Part shown: one piece after another, positions 1 through 9,056 of the stretch | Numbering within the stretch: position 1 is the first letter of the stretch | How the letters are laid out: every line of letters starts with the position of its first letter | Assembly: GCF_002563795.1 (NCBI RefSeq) | Contig: NZ_PDJL01000005.1 | Coordinates: 434,001-498,000, forward strand | DNA: 64,000 nt | Source of the DNA: Vibrio sp. ES.051 | GTDB lineage: Bacteria; Pseudomonadota; Gammaproteobacteria; Enterobacterales; Vibrionaceae | Reading direction: 5' to 3' | The notes under the pieces: model-generated | What the model was told of the DNA's origin: nothing | The model's input: only the letters and a program-made list of their open reading frames with translations | Databases searched by the model: none | Translations under genes and position numbers: made by a program

Positions 1-764
1 ATGGACAAATGTGTGTTAAGGCAGGCCAAGCGAAAAACACTTACGGCACGGGGTGTTTCTTATTAATGAACACTGGGCAAGAAAAAGTGACCTCGACGCA
101 CGGCCTACTAACCACGCTGGCTTGTGGTCCAAATGGTGAGCCTGCTTACGCGCTTGAAGGTGCTGTATTTATGGGGGGCGCATCGATTCAATGGCTACGT
201 GATGAACTTAAGCTCCTCCAAGGCGCGGAAGACTCCGAATACTTCGCAACAAAAGTCGACACCTCCAATGGCGTTTACGTGGTGCCTGCCTTTACAGGCC
301 TTGGTGCGCCGTACTGGGATGCGTATGCACGTGGCACTATTCTCGGCCTAACTCGTGGTGTCAATTCAAACCACATTATCCGTGCGACATTGGAAGGCAT
401 TGCTTACCAAACCCGTGATGTACTGGATGCGATGCAAGCGGACTCAGGGATTAAGCTCGCGAACCTCCGCGTAGATGGTGGCGCGGTCGCCAACAACTTC
501 TTAATGCAGTTCCAATCTGATGTGTTGAACACCGAAGTGCACCGCCCTCAAGTCACCGAAGTGACGGCGTTAGGTGCGGCATATCTTGCAGGCCTAGCCG
601 TTGGGTACTGGGACAGTATCGACGAATTACAAAACAAAGCCGTCATTGAGCACACCTTTGAGCCACATGATGACGAAGAGAAACGTAATCGTCGTTACAA
701 AGGCTGGAAACGTGCAGTGAAGTGCGCACAAACTTGGTCTGAACTTCACGACGAAGAGGATTAA
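1..764 (+). CDS. glpK: Glycerol kinase GlpK, C-terminal part (5' end outside window)
   Basis: Phosphorylates glycerol to glycerol-3-phosphate with ATP in the cytoplasm. The frame is open from the first bases of the window, reading [19 protein letters not shown], so the gene starts upstream and about the last 253 residues are present. The [10 protein letters not shown] stretch and the downstream GLGAPYWD and [11 protein letters not shown] motifs are typical of the FGGY kinase C-terminal ATPase domain. The ATG at position 9 is an internal Met, not the start. A strong terminator follows and glpR starts 160 bases downstream. The family and neighbours (glpR, glpD) agree. Identification is very secure; only the N-terminus is unseen. 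Confidence 0.97.
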   Translation, partial: GQMCVKAGQAKNTYGTGCFLLMNTGQEKVTSTHGLLTTLACGPNGEPAYALEGAVFMGGASIQWLRDELKLLQGAEDSEYFATKVDTSNGVYVVPAFTGLGAPYWDAYARGTILGLTRGVNSNHIIRATLEGIAYQTRDVLDAMQADSGIKLANLRVDGGAVANNFLMQFQSDVLNTEVHRPQVTEVTALGAAYLAGLAVGYWDSIDELQNKAVIEHTFEPHDDEEKRNRRYKGWKRAVKCAQTWSELHDEED

Positions 765-780
765 TTTTCCATCCATACGA

Positions 781-812
781 AAAAAGAGCGCCATTTGAGC
801 GCTCTTTTTTGC
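781..812 (+). terminator. Rho-independent terminator after glpK
   Basis: A GC-rich hairpin with stem AAAAGAGCGC / GCGCTCTTTT and a short loop, ending in a T run, sits 17 bases after the glpK stop. It separates glpK from glpR. Confidence 0.85.
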
Positions 813-923
813 GTTTTATCCCGGATTCCTGATGCCCTTTACTTCTCACAACGCGCAAATTCGCGCACAATAACGCTTCGAATTTGAAGCATTGGCCGTT
901 ACCAATGCACAAGGGAGTGGTAA

Positions 924-1718
924 GTGAAGCAAATACCTAGACACCAGCAGATTGTTGAATTGGTGAAAAAGCAAGGCTATGTCAGCACGGATGAGTTAGT
1001 AGAAAGATTCAATGTCAGCCCACAAACCATCCGCCGCGATCTGAATGAACTCGCCGACGACAACAAGATTCGTCGTTATCACGGTGGTGCCACCATCCCT
1101 CTCAGTTCTGAAAACACATCTTACAACACGCGCAAAGCGCTCAACTTCAATGAAAAAGATGTCATCGCAGACGAGGTGGTGAAGCACATTCCTGACGGTG
1201 CCACTTTATTTATTGATATCGGTACCACACCCGAAGCAATAGCACGAGCGCTCAACAAAAGCCATAAACAACTGCGTGTTGTCACCAACAACATGAATGT
1301 CGCGACCATTCTATTCCCTAACCCTGAGATCAAGGTTATCTTGGCTGGCGGAGAAGTCCGAAATCGTGATGGTGGCATTGTTGGGGAAGCAACGTTAGAT
1401 TTTGTTAAACAATTTCGTCTCGACTTTGGCATTCTCGGTATCAGTGGCATCGACTTCGATGGTTCGTTATTGGATTTTGATTACCACGAAGTGCGAGTGA
1501 AGCAAGCGATCATCGACAACAGCCGGAGTGTATTTCTTGCGGTCGATCATACTAAGTTTGGACGCAACGCAATGGTGAAATTGGGCAATATCGCGCAATT
1601 GAACATGATATTCACCAACAAACAGCCCCCAGAAGAAATTCTGTCGATTTTGAAAGAAGCCGCGATCCCCCTTGAGGTGGTAGAAGCCAACGAGGTAGCG
1701 TTCAAAACGGATCAATAA
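924..1718 (+). CDS. glpR: Glycerol-3-phosphate regulon repressor GlpR (DeoR family)
   Basis: DNA-binding repressor of the glp genes, relieved by glycerol-3-phosphate. The N-terminal winged helix-turn-helix (residues about 5-57) contains GYVSTDELVERFNVSPQTIR followed by RDLNEL, the DeoR-family signature and very close to E. coli GlpR. The C-terminal sugar-phosphate sensor domain (about 75-235) includes IDIGTTPEAIA and a conserved GGEVRNRDGG turn. The length of 264 residues compares with 252 in E. coli. The start is ATG with GGGAGTGG upstream. It lies between glpK and glpD, its expected targets, and has its own terminator. GlpR-type half-sites are visible ahead of glpD. Confidence 0.96.
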   Translation: MKQIPRHQQIVELVKKQGYVSTDELVERFNVSPQTIRRDLNELADDNKIRRYHGGATIPLSSENTSYNTRKALNFNEKDVIADEVVKHIPDGATLFIDIGTTPEAIARALNKSHKQLRVVTNNMNVATILFPNPEIKVILAGGEVRNRDGGIVGEATLDFVKQFRLDFGILGISGIDFDGSLLDFDYHEVRVKQAIIDNSRSVFLAVDHTKFGRNAMVKLGNIAQLNMIFTNKQPPEEILSILKEAAIPLEVVEANEVAFKTDQ

Positions 1719-1744
1719 ACCATTCAATTTTGGCATTTCAAATG

Positions 1745-1775
1745 ACCTCTGTCTTAATCTGGCAGAGGTTTTTTT
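1745..1775 (+). terminator. Rho-independent terminator after glpR
   Basis: Stem ACCTCTG / CAGAGGT with an 11-base loop followed by seven T residues, 27 bases after the glpR stop. Confidence 0.85.
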
Positions 1776-1802
1776 GTGCCTAAATCACACAAAACACTCA
1801 CA

Positions 1803-1870
1803 AACGAAAATAATAGATGATCACAAACGAAAGCTAAGCTACGATTACAATATGTTCTAAAATGCTCGTT
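1803..1870 (+). promoter_or_regulatory. GlpR operator half-sites in the glpD promoter region
   Basis: The E. coli GlpR operator consensus is WATKYTCGWT-AWCGARMATW. Two perfect half-sites are visible: AACGAAAATA at 1803-1812 and AATGCTCGTT at 1861-1870. Two weaker ones lie between them (AACGAAAGCT at 1827-1836, TATGTTCTAA at 1851-1860). The last site ends 22 bases before the glpD start. Repression of glpD by the neighbouring GlpR product is inferred, not shown. Confidence 0.6.
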
Positions 1871-1892
1871 CGCTCACCAAGAGGTCAAATTT

Positions 1893-3452
1893 ATGAGTAT
1901 ACAACAAAATGACGCCACAACTAGCTCATCCACTGCCTTAGACTTGATCGTGATCGGTGGCGGCATTAACGGGGCTGGTATTGCAGCCGATGCAGCAGGA
2001 CGTGGTTTAAACGTCGGTTTATACGAAGCTAACGATTTTGCATCTGCAACGTCTTCGGCAAGCTCTAAACTTATTCATGGTGGATTACGCTACCTTGAAC
2101 ATTACGAATTTCGCTTAGTTTCGGAAGCGCTAGCAGAGCGTGAAGTGATTCTTCGTAAAGCGCCACACGTTGCACTGCCAATGCGTTTCCGTTTACCTCA
2201 TCGCCCATTCTTGCGTCCAGCTTGGATGATCCGCTGTGGTTTATTCCTTTACGATAATTTAGGTAAACGGACGACGCTGCCAGGCAGTAAAACGGTTAAC
2301 TTAGCAAAGTCTGGTTTGCTCAAACCTGAAATAAAAACTGGTTTCGAATATTCAGATTGCTGGGTCGATGACGCGCGTTTGGTATTGCTTAATATCCTTG
2401 CTGCACGTGAAAATCATGCAGAAGTACGTAACTACTGTCGAGTAGAGAAAGCTCATCGTGAAGGCGACATCTGGCATGTCACTATCCATGACGTAATGAC
2501 GGATCAACGCTTCGAACGCAAAGCTAAAGCGTTAGTAAATGCGGCTGGGCCTTGGGTAAAACAGTTCTTTGATGATGGATTAAAACAAACTTCCCCACGT
2601 AACATTCGTTTGATCAAAGGTTCGCACATTGTGGTTCCTCGTATCCACAACGAGCCGCAAGCCTACATTCTTCAAAACAAAGACAACCGCATCGTATTTA
2701 TGATCCCGTACTTAGATAAGTTTTCTATCATCGGTACCACAGATTTGGAATACAACGGTGATCCACGAGAAGTGGCGATCTCAGATGATGAAGTCGATTA
2801 CCTCGTTGATATCGTTAACCAACACTTTGTTCACCAGCTAACTCGTGAAGATGTGGTTTGGACATACAGCGGGGTTCGCCCTTTATGTGATGATGAATCT
2901 GACTCTCCTCAAGCGATCACACGAGACTATACCCTAGAACTGGATGCTGAATACGATCACGCGCCTCTGCTTTCTGTATTTGGGGGGAAATTGACAACCT
3001 ATCGTAAGCTCGGTGAAGCCGCCATGAAAAAACTGGCTCCTTTCTTACCAGAAATGGGCAGTGATTGGACAGCAAACCAAACATTACCAGGCGGTAACTT
3101 TAGCTGTAGCCGTGAACAATTAGCAAAACAAATCCATGCAAAATACCGATGGGCACCTGAAGCACTGATCCTTCGTTACGTAACTCAGTTTGGTACACAA
3201 ACATGGGACTTAATGGCAGGAACAACAAGCGAAGCCGACCTTGGCCATGCTTTCTCTTCACAAGCCGGTGGCGTATATCAACGCGAGATCGACTACTTGA
3301 TGAACCATGAAATGGCGATGACCGATGAAGACATTTTGTGGCGTCGTACTAAGCTTGGTCTGTACATGAACGATGAAGAAAAACACGCTCTTACGGAGTA
3401 CCTAAAAGAAAAGCTACAGCAGAAGGTGGTTAATCTTTCTCAAGTTGGTTAA
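1893..3452 (+). CDS. glpD: Aerobic glycerol-3-phosphate dehydrogenase GlpD
   Basis: Membrane-associated flavoprotein that oxidises glycerol-3-phosphate to dihydroxyacetone phosphate and passes electrons to quinone. The FAD-binding Rossmann motif VIGGGINGAGIAADAAGRG lies at about residues 20-38, followed by the family block SSKLIHGGLRYLE. The C-terminal part carries VFGGKLTTYRKL and the GlpD C-terminal helical domain. It has 519 residues, somewhat longer than E. coli GlpD (501). The ribosome-binding site AAGAGG is 9 bases before the ATG. It is transcribed with glpK and glpR in the same direction but behind its own operator region, and ends at a terminator. Confidence 0.97.
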   Translation: MSIQQNDATTSSSTALDLIVIGGGINGAGIAADAAGRGLNVGLYEANDFASATSSASSKLIHGGLRYLEHYEFRLVSEALAEREVILRKAPHVALPMRFRLPHRPFLRPAWMIRCGLFLYDNLGKRTTLPGSKTVNLAKSGLLKPEIKTGFEYSDCWVDDARLVLLNILAARENHAEVRNYCRVEKAHREGDIWHVTIHDVMTDQRFERKAKALVNAAGPWVKQFFDDGLKQTSPRNIRLIKGSHIVVPRIHNEPQAYILQNKDNRIVFMIPYLDKFSIIGTTDLEYNGDPREVAISDDEVDYLVDIVNQHFVHQLTREDVVWTYSGVRPLCDDESDSPQAITRDYTLELDAEYDHAPLLSVFGGKLTTYRKLGEAAMKKLAPFLPEMGSDWTANQTLPGGNFSCSREQLAKQIHAKYRWAPEALILRYVTQFGTQTWDLMAGTTSEADLGHAFSSQAGGVYQREIDYLMNHEMAMTDEDILWRRTKLGLYMNDEEKHALTEYLKEKLQQKVVNLSQVG

Positions 3453-3473
3453 CCGTTCCTTTTCTCACCGATG

Positions 3474-3509
3474 ACAAAGCTTGCCTCGTGGCAGGCTTTG
3501 TTGCTTTTC
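3474..3509 (+). terminator. Terminator after glpD
   Basis: Stem ACAAAGCTTGCC / GGCAGGCTTTGT with one G-T mismatch and a 4-base loop, followed by a T-rich tail, about 20 bases after the glpD stop. Confidence 0.75.
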
Positions 3510-3638
3510 ATCACTACTGACGACTCACAATCTTGCATCGCTAGAATGCGTTTAAGCCTAATTACTCGTAGCACTTATACTCAAATGACTTCATAATTAT
3601 TGTAATTAAGTAAATAAGCTCATGATAAGGGAAATAAA

Positions 3639-4586
3639 ATGGGTTTTATGATTGAACATTGGGACTTTTCGGTTCCGGTGGCGACTCAACAAGCAATAAC
3701 GTCAGACAATATCCAAGCAAACCATTGGTACCACTGCGAAAGGCAGCACCCTGACATTCGAGACTGGCTAGCTCACAATCAAGTACCGCGTGCAACCATT
3801 GATCATTTGCTGGCCGACGAAAGCCGCCCTTCTTTTCATCACTTGGATGATGAAAACTTTATGTTGATTCTACGTGGGGTTAACATGAACGAAAATGCAT
3901 CACCAGAGGATATGCTCAGTATCCGCATTCTTTACTTTCAAGGTGCCCTTATTTCAACGCGTAAGATCCCATCGCGCGCCATTATGGAGCTCCGCCAAGC
4001 GTTAGTTGAGCATAACGGTCCCAAAAGCCTCGCAAGCCTACTCCATCAAATCATTGAAGGGTTGAACAGTAAAATCGACGTGTACCTCGACACCATCGAA
4101 GATACGTTGAGTCAATTCAACGTTAATGACGAATCGACCTACAAGCATATTTCAATTCAAAAAGCACTTATTTCAATTAAACGTTTTATTCGTCCGCAAC
4201 AGTACGCGATTCGAGATTTAATTGAGTCCGAGTCAGGGCTGGTGGCCTCCAAGCCTCACCAGTATCGCTTTGCTCATAATAACATTACGCGAATCAACGA
4301 AACGATTGAGTTTTACCTTGGTGAAGTAGCCCTTTTCCAAGATGAGATAAAATACAACCGCGATGAGAAAACGAATAAAAACAGCTATCTATTTACCTTA
4401 GTTGCCACTATTTTTTTACCGACGAGTTTTTTAACAGGTCTACTGGGGATCAACATTGGGGGGATGCCAGGCGTAGAGTCAGCGGCGGCGTTCACTTGGT
4501 TCTGTATCGCTTTAATTGTGATCTTCGCGCTCGAATGGCTACTGTTCAAACGTTTGGGGTTCACGAATAAAGATGATGACAGTTAA
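3639..4586 (+). CDS. zntB: Zinc transporter ZntB (CorA family)
   Basis: Inner-membrane transporter of the CorA metal-ion superfamily, with zinc as the known substrate of ZntB. The long N-terminal cytoplasmic domain (residues 1 to about 250) ends in a helical region. Two C-terminal membrane segments follow, the first ending in the pore signature GIN (LLGINIGGMPGV, about residue 280), the ZntB variant of the CorA GMN motif. The second membrane segment is followed by the basic tail FKRLGF. Length is 315 residues (E. coli ZntB 327). The start is the ATG preceded by AAGGGA; a second Met three codons later is possible. It is a single gene ending at a bidirectional terminator. Confidence 0.88.
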   Translation: MGFMIEHWDFSVPVATQQAITSDNIQANHWYHCERQHPDIRDWLAHNQVPRATIDHLLADESRPSFHHLDDENFMLILRGVNMNENASPEDMLSIRILYFQGALISTRKIPSRAIMELRQALVEHNGPKSLASLLHQIIEGLNSKIDVYLDTIEDTLSQFNVNDESTYKHISIQKALISIKRFIRPQQYAIRDLIESESGLVASKPHQYRFAHNNITRINETIEFYLGEVALFQDEIKYNRDEKTNKNSYLFTLVATIFLPTSFLTGLLGINIGGMPGVESAAAFTWFCIALIVIFALEWLLFKRLGFTNKDDDS

Positions 4587-4600
4587 ACTCATTTAAGCCA

Positions 4601-4640
4601 AAAAAAAGAGGAGGCATTCGCTCCTCTTCTTCTTTCTTTT
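4601..4640. terminator. Bidirectional terminator between zntB and nnrS
   Basis: AAGAGGAG / CTCCTCTT stem with a 7-base loop, an A run on the left and a T-rich tract on the right, so it can end both the plus-strand zntB transcript and the minus-strand nnrS transcript. Confidence 0.8.
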
Positions 4641-4648
4641 ATTGATAC

Positions 4649-5833
4649 TTACCCTGGGTGACCATCAACTCGAGGCGTAATGAGCATGATACCAAAGCGC
4701 CACACAAACATCCCAAAGGATAAAATCCATAAGCCGGCGCTGATGTCAATCCAAAGCATCATGTTGGCAGGGTCAAATATCACCGCCAAGCTGCGCACCA
4801 ACGCAGCGGCAATAATGGCGACAAACGCGATACTCATGTTCGGCCCTTTGTAGATCATCCGCCCAGTATGCCCCATGGTCACACGCGTAATCATCGCCAA
4901 AATCAAACCACCCAAAGCACCGATCGCAAATAAATGAATTAAGTTATGACTGGCAAAAGCGTCTCCCCACGCGCCACGAAAAATCAAACTTAGTGGCAAA
5001 CACAGATACGCGGCATGCAGAGACCACACTAAGGGCTCACTTAACGTTAACCAAGGCTTCCACCGCAAGAAACGGCTCAGCTGTGCAATACCAGCCAACA
5101 ACATCAGAGGCTTACCTAATTCCGCAAACGTCACTGGGAAAAAACTCAACACAAACAACATCACCAGCGGCAAGTTCGCCATCCAGTCCAGCCACATCAG
5201 CGGTTGTGCTTTTTCGAAATTAAAACGTCGCGCCGTAAAAAATGGGATCACTCGTCCCCCCATTATTGAAAGCAGCAACGTGAACCACCACAACATGGCT
5301 TGCCACACAGCTGATGATGTAAACGGCGGCATACCTTTGATCGTTGCGTAGCTGGCAAAATTGGCAAAGATGGCTAATAAGAACAGCGGCACAAAAAACA
5401 AGTTGCGCCACCCTTTAGCTCGGTACACACGAATACCAATCTCATACGTGACGAACAATAAAAAAATCGCTTCTACACTGCTGATTAACCATAGCGGTGT
5501 AGGTGTCCAGAACAATACTCTTGACACTAGCCACAAGCTAAACAGCGCTAAAAGCGTGTAATGCTTGGTACCATTAATGCCTGTCCAGTTTTGCACTGCG
5601 GTTAGCACAAAGCCCACAACGATTGCCATCGCGAAGCCGAATAACATTTCATGAACATGCCACCACAACGCTGGCACACCTAATGCGTTTGGCTGACCGC
5701 TTTGGAACATCCACACCCATACCGCTATCGCAAGGATGGCGTAAATCGAACCAAACAGGAAAAACGGCCGAAAGCCTAATCGCAGCCATGCAGGAATTTT
5801 TTCTTCCACTTTTTTATCAGTAATATTCAGCAT
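4649..5833 (-). CDS. nnrS: NnrS family haem- and copper-containing membrane protein
   Basis: Polytopic inner-membrane protein of the NnrS family, associated with protection from nitric oxide. The start of the first segment reads LRLGFRPFFLFGSIYA, the family signature, and about twelve hydrophobic segments follow. Histidines in WWHVHEMLFGF and HNLIHLFAIGALGG fit the conserved metal or haem ligands. Length is 394 residues, normal for the family. The start is ATG with GAGGG upstream. It is monocistronic and convergent with zntB. A perfect-arm palindrome resembling an NsrR operator lies about 63 bases upstream, supporting nitric oxide-dependent expression (inference). Confidence 0.92.
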   Translation of the reverse strand: MLNITDKKVEEKIPAWLRLGFRPFFLFGSIYAILAIAVWVWMFQSGQPNALGVPALWWHVHEMLFGFAMAIVVGFVLTAVQNWTGINGTKHYTLLALFSLWLVSRVLFWTPTPLWLISSVEAIFLLFVTYEIGIRVYRAKGWRNLFFVPLFLLAIFANFASYATIKGMPPFTSSAVWQAMLWWFTLLLSIMGGRVIPFFTARRFNFEKAQPLMWLDWMANLPLVMLFVLSFFPVTFAELGKPLMLLAGIAQLSRFLRWKPWLTLSEPLVWSLHAAYLCLPLSLIFRGAWGDAFASHNLIHLFAIGALGGLILAMITRVTMGHTGRMIYKGPNMSIAFVAIIAAALVRSLAVIFDPANMMLWIDISAGLWILSFGMFVWRFGIMLITPRVDGHPG

Positions 5834-5895
5834 TATTTTGCCCTCAAGCTTCTCTCGATGCTGGTTAACTCAACGACGAGCTCCATGCTAACACA

Positions 5896-5918
5896 AACAT
5901 GTATAAAAAATACATGTT
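5896..5918 (-). promoter_or_regulatory. Probable NsrR operator upstream of nnrS
   Basis: A 23-base palindrome with perfect 9-base arms AACATGTAT / ATACATGTT and an A5 centre. Size, spacing and the AT-rich core fit the 11-1-11 NsrR recognition pattern of gammaproteobacteria (AAGATGYATTT type). It sits 63 bases upstream of nnrS, a known NsrR target. Binding is inferred from sequence only. Confidence 0.65.
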
Positions 5919-6016
5919 AAAGATTGGAGTGATACGTTAGGGGTAACATTGTGCTTCGGTGGCGGGTTAGGTATAAAGCCAATAGTGATCATAATAAGCT
6001 AAGGGACGCAACTAAG

Positions 6017-6568
6017 ATGTACATTTTTGGTTATGGCAGTTTGATCAATTCTGCTTCACGCAAGTTGACCGGACAAACGGGGACAGCCATTCCCGTCATT
6101 GCGCATGGACTGGTTCGCTACTGGGGGAAAATCGATGACAGTTATACTTTGTCTCCACTCATCGTTAATGAAGGCGATGGTCAGGTAAACGGTGTTTTGC
6201 TCGAAGTGAATGAAGATGCATTAACAGAATTTGACCGTCGTGAACGCGGGTACCATCGCATCCAAATCCAGCCAGAGCAGATTGAAACTGATTCCAGCTT
6301 TCATCACGACCATGACATCTGGGTGTACGTAAAAGATGAACCATTACCGCCCTGCGGCAAAAGCCCAATTATGCAAAGCTACGTCGACACCGTTTTGGCG
6401 GGTTGCCTAGAGGTGTCCCACGATTTTGCAGAACATTTTGTGCGTCACACAATCGGATGGCATTATGCGAAAGAGAATGACCGCCATCAGCCGAAATATG
6501 GCAACCTTGCCGGCGTGCAGCCACATCATTACGAATTGATTGATACGCTAATCAAAAAGAGAATCTAA
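6017..6568 (+). CDS. Gamma-glutamylcyclotransferase-like protein
   Basis: Small cytosolic protein of the gamma-glutamylcyclotransferase (GGCT/AIG2) fold. The first residues MYIFGYGSLINSASR contain the YGSL motif that binds the gamma-glutamyl group. VNGVLLEVNEDALTEFDRRE matches the family region carrying the catalytic Glu, and RRERGYHR follows. Using the ATG at 6017 gives 183 residues starting exactly at the fold; an upstream in-frame ATG at 5951 would add 22 residues with no family similarity. TAAGGGA precedes the chosen start at somewhat long spacing. The substrate (glutathione or another gamma-glutamyl compound) cannot be told from sequence. It stands alone between nnrS and pomB. Confidence 0.8.
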   Translation: MYIFGYGSLINSASRKLTGQTGTAIPVIAHGLVRYWGKIDDSYTLSPLIVNEGDGQVNGVLLEVNEDALTEFDRRERGYHRIQIQPEQIETDSSFHHDHDIWVYVKDEPLPPCGKSPIMQSYVDTVLAGCLEVSHDFAEHFVRHTIGWHYAKENDRHQPKYGNLAGVQPHHYELIDTLIKKRI

Positions 6569-6726
6569 AGGCTTGATGGCATTTTGTGGTAGGGCAGATA
6601 AATGCCGTCGCCCTAATCCAATTAGGTTCAAGCTTGTTAATAAATAAATGGCGAATATTATTGACTCGATACAGAAGACGGCTCCCATATGGCTTCTGTC
6701 TGATAAATGCCCGAGATGAAGAAAGT

Positions 6727-6756
6727 CTTTGCCTCATCAAAAAAGAGGAGGCAAAG
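6727..6756. repeat. Inverted repeat downstream of pomB
   Basis: Perfect 9-base arms CTTTGCCTC / GAGGCAAAG around a 12-base loop, in the roughly 250-base gap between the cyclotransferase gene and the end of pomB. No T run follows on either side, so it may stabilise or attenuate transcripts instead of acting as a classical terminator. Confidence 0.5.
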
Positions 6757-6814
6757 TTATCCGCCAGCAAGCAATAAAAGGCCTCGTCGCTAGATTAGAC
6801 CTTATAACGCGTGA

Positions 6815-7765
6815 TTACTGTATTACGGGCACTTCTTCACTATAAAGTGGTTCACCTTGCATGATGCTGATTTCAACACGCCGGTTGAGCGCACGATTTT
6901 CATCAGAATCATTCGGTAACAATGGCTCCGTATCCGCCATTCCTCGAACCCTCAAACGCTGATGAAAGAACCCCCTGACCTTCTCCATCTCTTGCGCTAC
7001 TGACACTGCACGCTGAGAAGAGAGATCCCAGTTTGAGCGATAGAGCTCCGAATCCAGCGGTCGATTGTCTGTGTGGCCTGATACCCGCACGACACCAGGA
7101 ACGTCTTTCACCAACTCTGCAATTTGTCGAACCAAAGGGCGAAATTTTGGTTGTAAAAATGCAGAGCCTTCAGGGAAAGCGCCTTTCTCACGCATACGAA
7201 TCACTATCTGCTGCCCAAGGTTTTCGACTTCAATTGCGCCTTGTTCAATCTCTCGTTCAAGCGCTTTCTTGATGCTTTCCATCAAGGTTTCCATCTCTTG
7301 AGACATGTCTTCAGACTGCTGTTGTTGCATGTCTGCTTCCGCTGATTGGTTGTTCTTCGTTGACGTTTCAGGCGATTGCCCTCCCGTCAACTTACCTTGA
7401 TCACGTTTAGTACCACCAGCACGATCCGATTCCCCTTCATGGAACTCGAGCGTTTGCTGCGTAATATCCATGGTTTGCTGCATGATGACATCAATCGGGG
7501 TGGGTTCAGGTCGACCGGGTCTAAACTCTTGCGCGATGATACTGGTGCCTTTGGGAATGTCTTTCACTTCAAGCTGATTTTGTACACCGAAGGCAAATTT
7601 CATGGATCCCGCAATCTGTTTGAACTTCAGTACGTCCATCTCAGAAAACGAAAGCAGAAGAACAAAGAAACACATCAACAGCGACATCAAGTCCGCAAAA
7701 GTCCCCATCCAGAGAGGAAGGCCGGGTGGCGGACAATCGCATTTATTATCGTCATCATCATCCAT
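6815..7765 (-). CDS. pomB: Flagellar motor stator protein PomB (sodium type)
   Basis: Stator subunit of the sodium-driven polar flagellar motor; it anchors the stator to peptidoglycan. The N-terminus has acidic residues and CDCPPPGLPLWMGTFADLM, in which Asp25 is the ion-binding residue, within the single membrane segment. A plug and linker region rich in Gln follows. The C-terminal OmpA-like domain (about 190-310) contains VRVSGHTDNRPL and NRRVEIS. Nearly every residue matches V. alginolyticus PomB, with one extra Asp near the start. The ATG at 7765 has GGAGA upstream; a GTG one codon earlier is the alternative. Fourteen bases separate it from pomA. Confidence 0.95.
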   Translation of the reverse strand: MDDDDDNKCDCPPPGLPLWMGTFADLMSLLMCFFVLLLSFSEMDVLKFKQIAGSMKFAFGVQNQLEVKDIPKGTSIIAQEFRPGRPEPTPIDVIMQQTMDITQQTLEFHEGESDRAGGTKRDQGKLTGGQSPETSTKNNQSAEADMQQQQSEDMSQEMETLMESIKKALEREIEQGAIEVENLGQQIVIRMREKGAFPEGSAFLQPKFRPLVRQIAELVKDVPGVVRVSGHTDNRPLDSELYRSNWDLSSQRAVSVAQEMEKVRGFFHQRLRVRGMADTEPLLPNDSDENRALNRRVEISIMQGEPLYSEEVPVIQ

Positions 7766-7779
7766 CACTACTCTCCAGG

Positions 7780-8541
7780 TTAATCGTCAATCTCGAGGGC
7801 ACGTTTACCTTCGTTGAGATAGTTCTTCAAGTAACTATCGATAACTCGCGGGTTTTGACCATCTTGAATAGCAAGCACCCCATCCATGATTAAGCGTCGA
7901 TTGAGCGTTTCTTGATCCCGGCGCAAAGAGAGCTTATCGGCTATCGGAAAGAACACCATGTTCGATAGGATCGCACCGTATAATGTGGTTAAAAGTGCAA
8001 CCGCCATTGCTGGCCCGATCGCTTTAGGATCATCCATGTTCGAAAGCATCGCGACCAGACCAATCAAGGTCCCGATCATCCCCATCGCAGGCGCGACATC
8101 ACCAAAGGATCTAAACACGCCAGTACCTTGCGTATGTCGTTCATCCGTCAGGGCAATGTCTTTTTTCAGCGCCGCTCTCACTACGTCTGCGTCATGACCA
8201 TCAACGAGCAGATCAATCCCCTTTTGCATAAAGGTGTTGTTGATTTCCATCTCTTCTAGAGCAAGGAACCCCCCTTTACGTGCCGCATCTGCCATTTCTA
8301 CAATTTTTGCAATCAAGGTCTCTGGTTCATCCGCTTTAAACATGAAGGCTTTACCTGCGATTTTAGTCGCACCAAAAAACTGCCCCATCGTGAACTTCAT
8401 TAACACGACAAATGTTGAGCCACCAACGACAATAAGGATCGAGGTAACATCGGCGAACATACCAATGCTGCCTCCTAGCACCATCGCCATAATGACGAAT
8501 GCCAAACCACCAATCAAACCTAATAGGGTAGCTAAATCCAC
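7780..8541 (-). CDS. pomA: Flagellar motor stator protein PomA (sodium type)
   Basis: Channel subunit of the sodium-driven stator, with four membrane segments and a large cytoplasmic loop. The sequence MDLATLLGLIGGLAFVIM opens segment 1; the loop carries the charged residues that contact the rotor (LALEEMEI, ALTDERHTQGTG); segments 3 and 4 begin with GDVAPAMGMIGTL and AIGPAMAVALL. Length is exactly 253 residues, as in V. alginolyticus PomA. The start is GTG with AGGAG upstream. It is followed immediately by pomB, forming the usual two-gene operon. Confidence 0.96.
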   Translation of the reverse strand: MDLATLLGLIGGLAFVIMAMVLGGSIGMFADVTSILIVVGGSTFVVLMKFTMGQFFGATKIAGKAFMFKADEPETLIAKIVEMADAARKGGFLALEEMEINNTFMQKGIDLLVDGHDADVVRAALKKDIALTDERHTQGTGVFRSFGDVAPAMGMIGTLIGLVAMLSNMDDPKAIGPAMAVALLTTLYGAILSNMVFFPIADKLSLRRDQETLNRRLIMDGVLAIQDGQNPRVIDSYLKNYLNEGKRALEIDD

Positions 8542-8804
8542 AAAGCACTCCTCACGCTATACTCAAATACTGCCACTAGGCGGAATACTACCTGTATCGA
8601 CAGCTAGAACAGAATTTTTAGAAAAATCTTAGCTAATGGATCACAAATTACGCCGAACAACCTTAACCAAAATATGGAGTTTCACCGATCAGACCCGTTT
8701 AGAGCTAATTTTATGACAATTATACAAGGTTAAATTTGACCAAGTTATTAGGCTAAGGTAACTTTCGTGCATCTTATCCAAGGCTTGATTAAGGCAGAAA
8801 ATAG

Positions 8805-9047
8805 ATGGCGGTCAAGAAACCAGAAAACATGACCTTCGAAGCAACCATTGAAGAGCTTGATAGCTTGGTTGATAAATTAGAAAATGGCGACCTTGCCCTA
8901 GATGATGCCCTACGTAAGTTTGAACGAGGCATTGCCTTAGCTCGAGCTGGCCAAACCAAACTCAGCGACGCCGAACAACGCGTAAGCATTCTTCTTAGCG
9001 AAGATGACGAAGTATCATTAAGTGACTTCAAACCAGATTCAGAATAA
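8805..9047 (+). CDS. xseB: Exodeoxyribonuclease VII small subunit
   Basis: Small subunit of exonuclease VII, which with several copies per XseA digests single-stranded DNA. The 80-residue sequence has the family pattern FEATIEELDSLVDKLENG followed by ALRKFERGIALARAGQTKL, two helices forming a coiled-coil hairpin. It is the first gene of xseB-ispA-dxs, the standard enterobacterial and Vibrio order, and ends 9 bases before the ispA start. Confidence 0.95.
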   Translation: MAVKKPENMTFEATIEELDSLVDKLENGDLALDDALRKFERGIALARAGQTKLSDAEQRVSILLSEDDEVSLSDFKPDSE

Positions 9048-9056
9048 TCATCAGTA

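Noticed and set aside
6586..6777. Plus-strand open frame of 63 codons between the cyclotransferase and pomB
   Set aside because: No clear ribosome-binding site, no family similarity, and it contains the 6727-6756 inverted repeat. Treated as intergenic.
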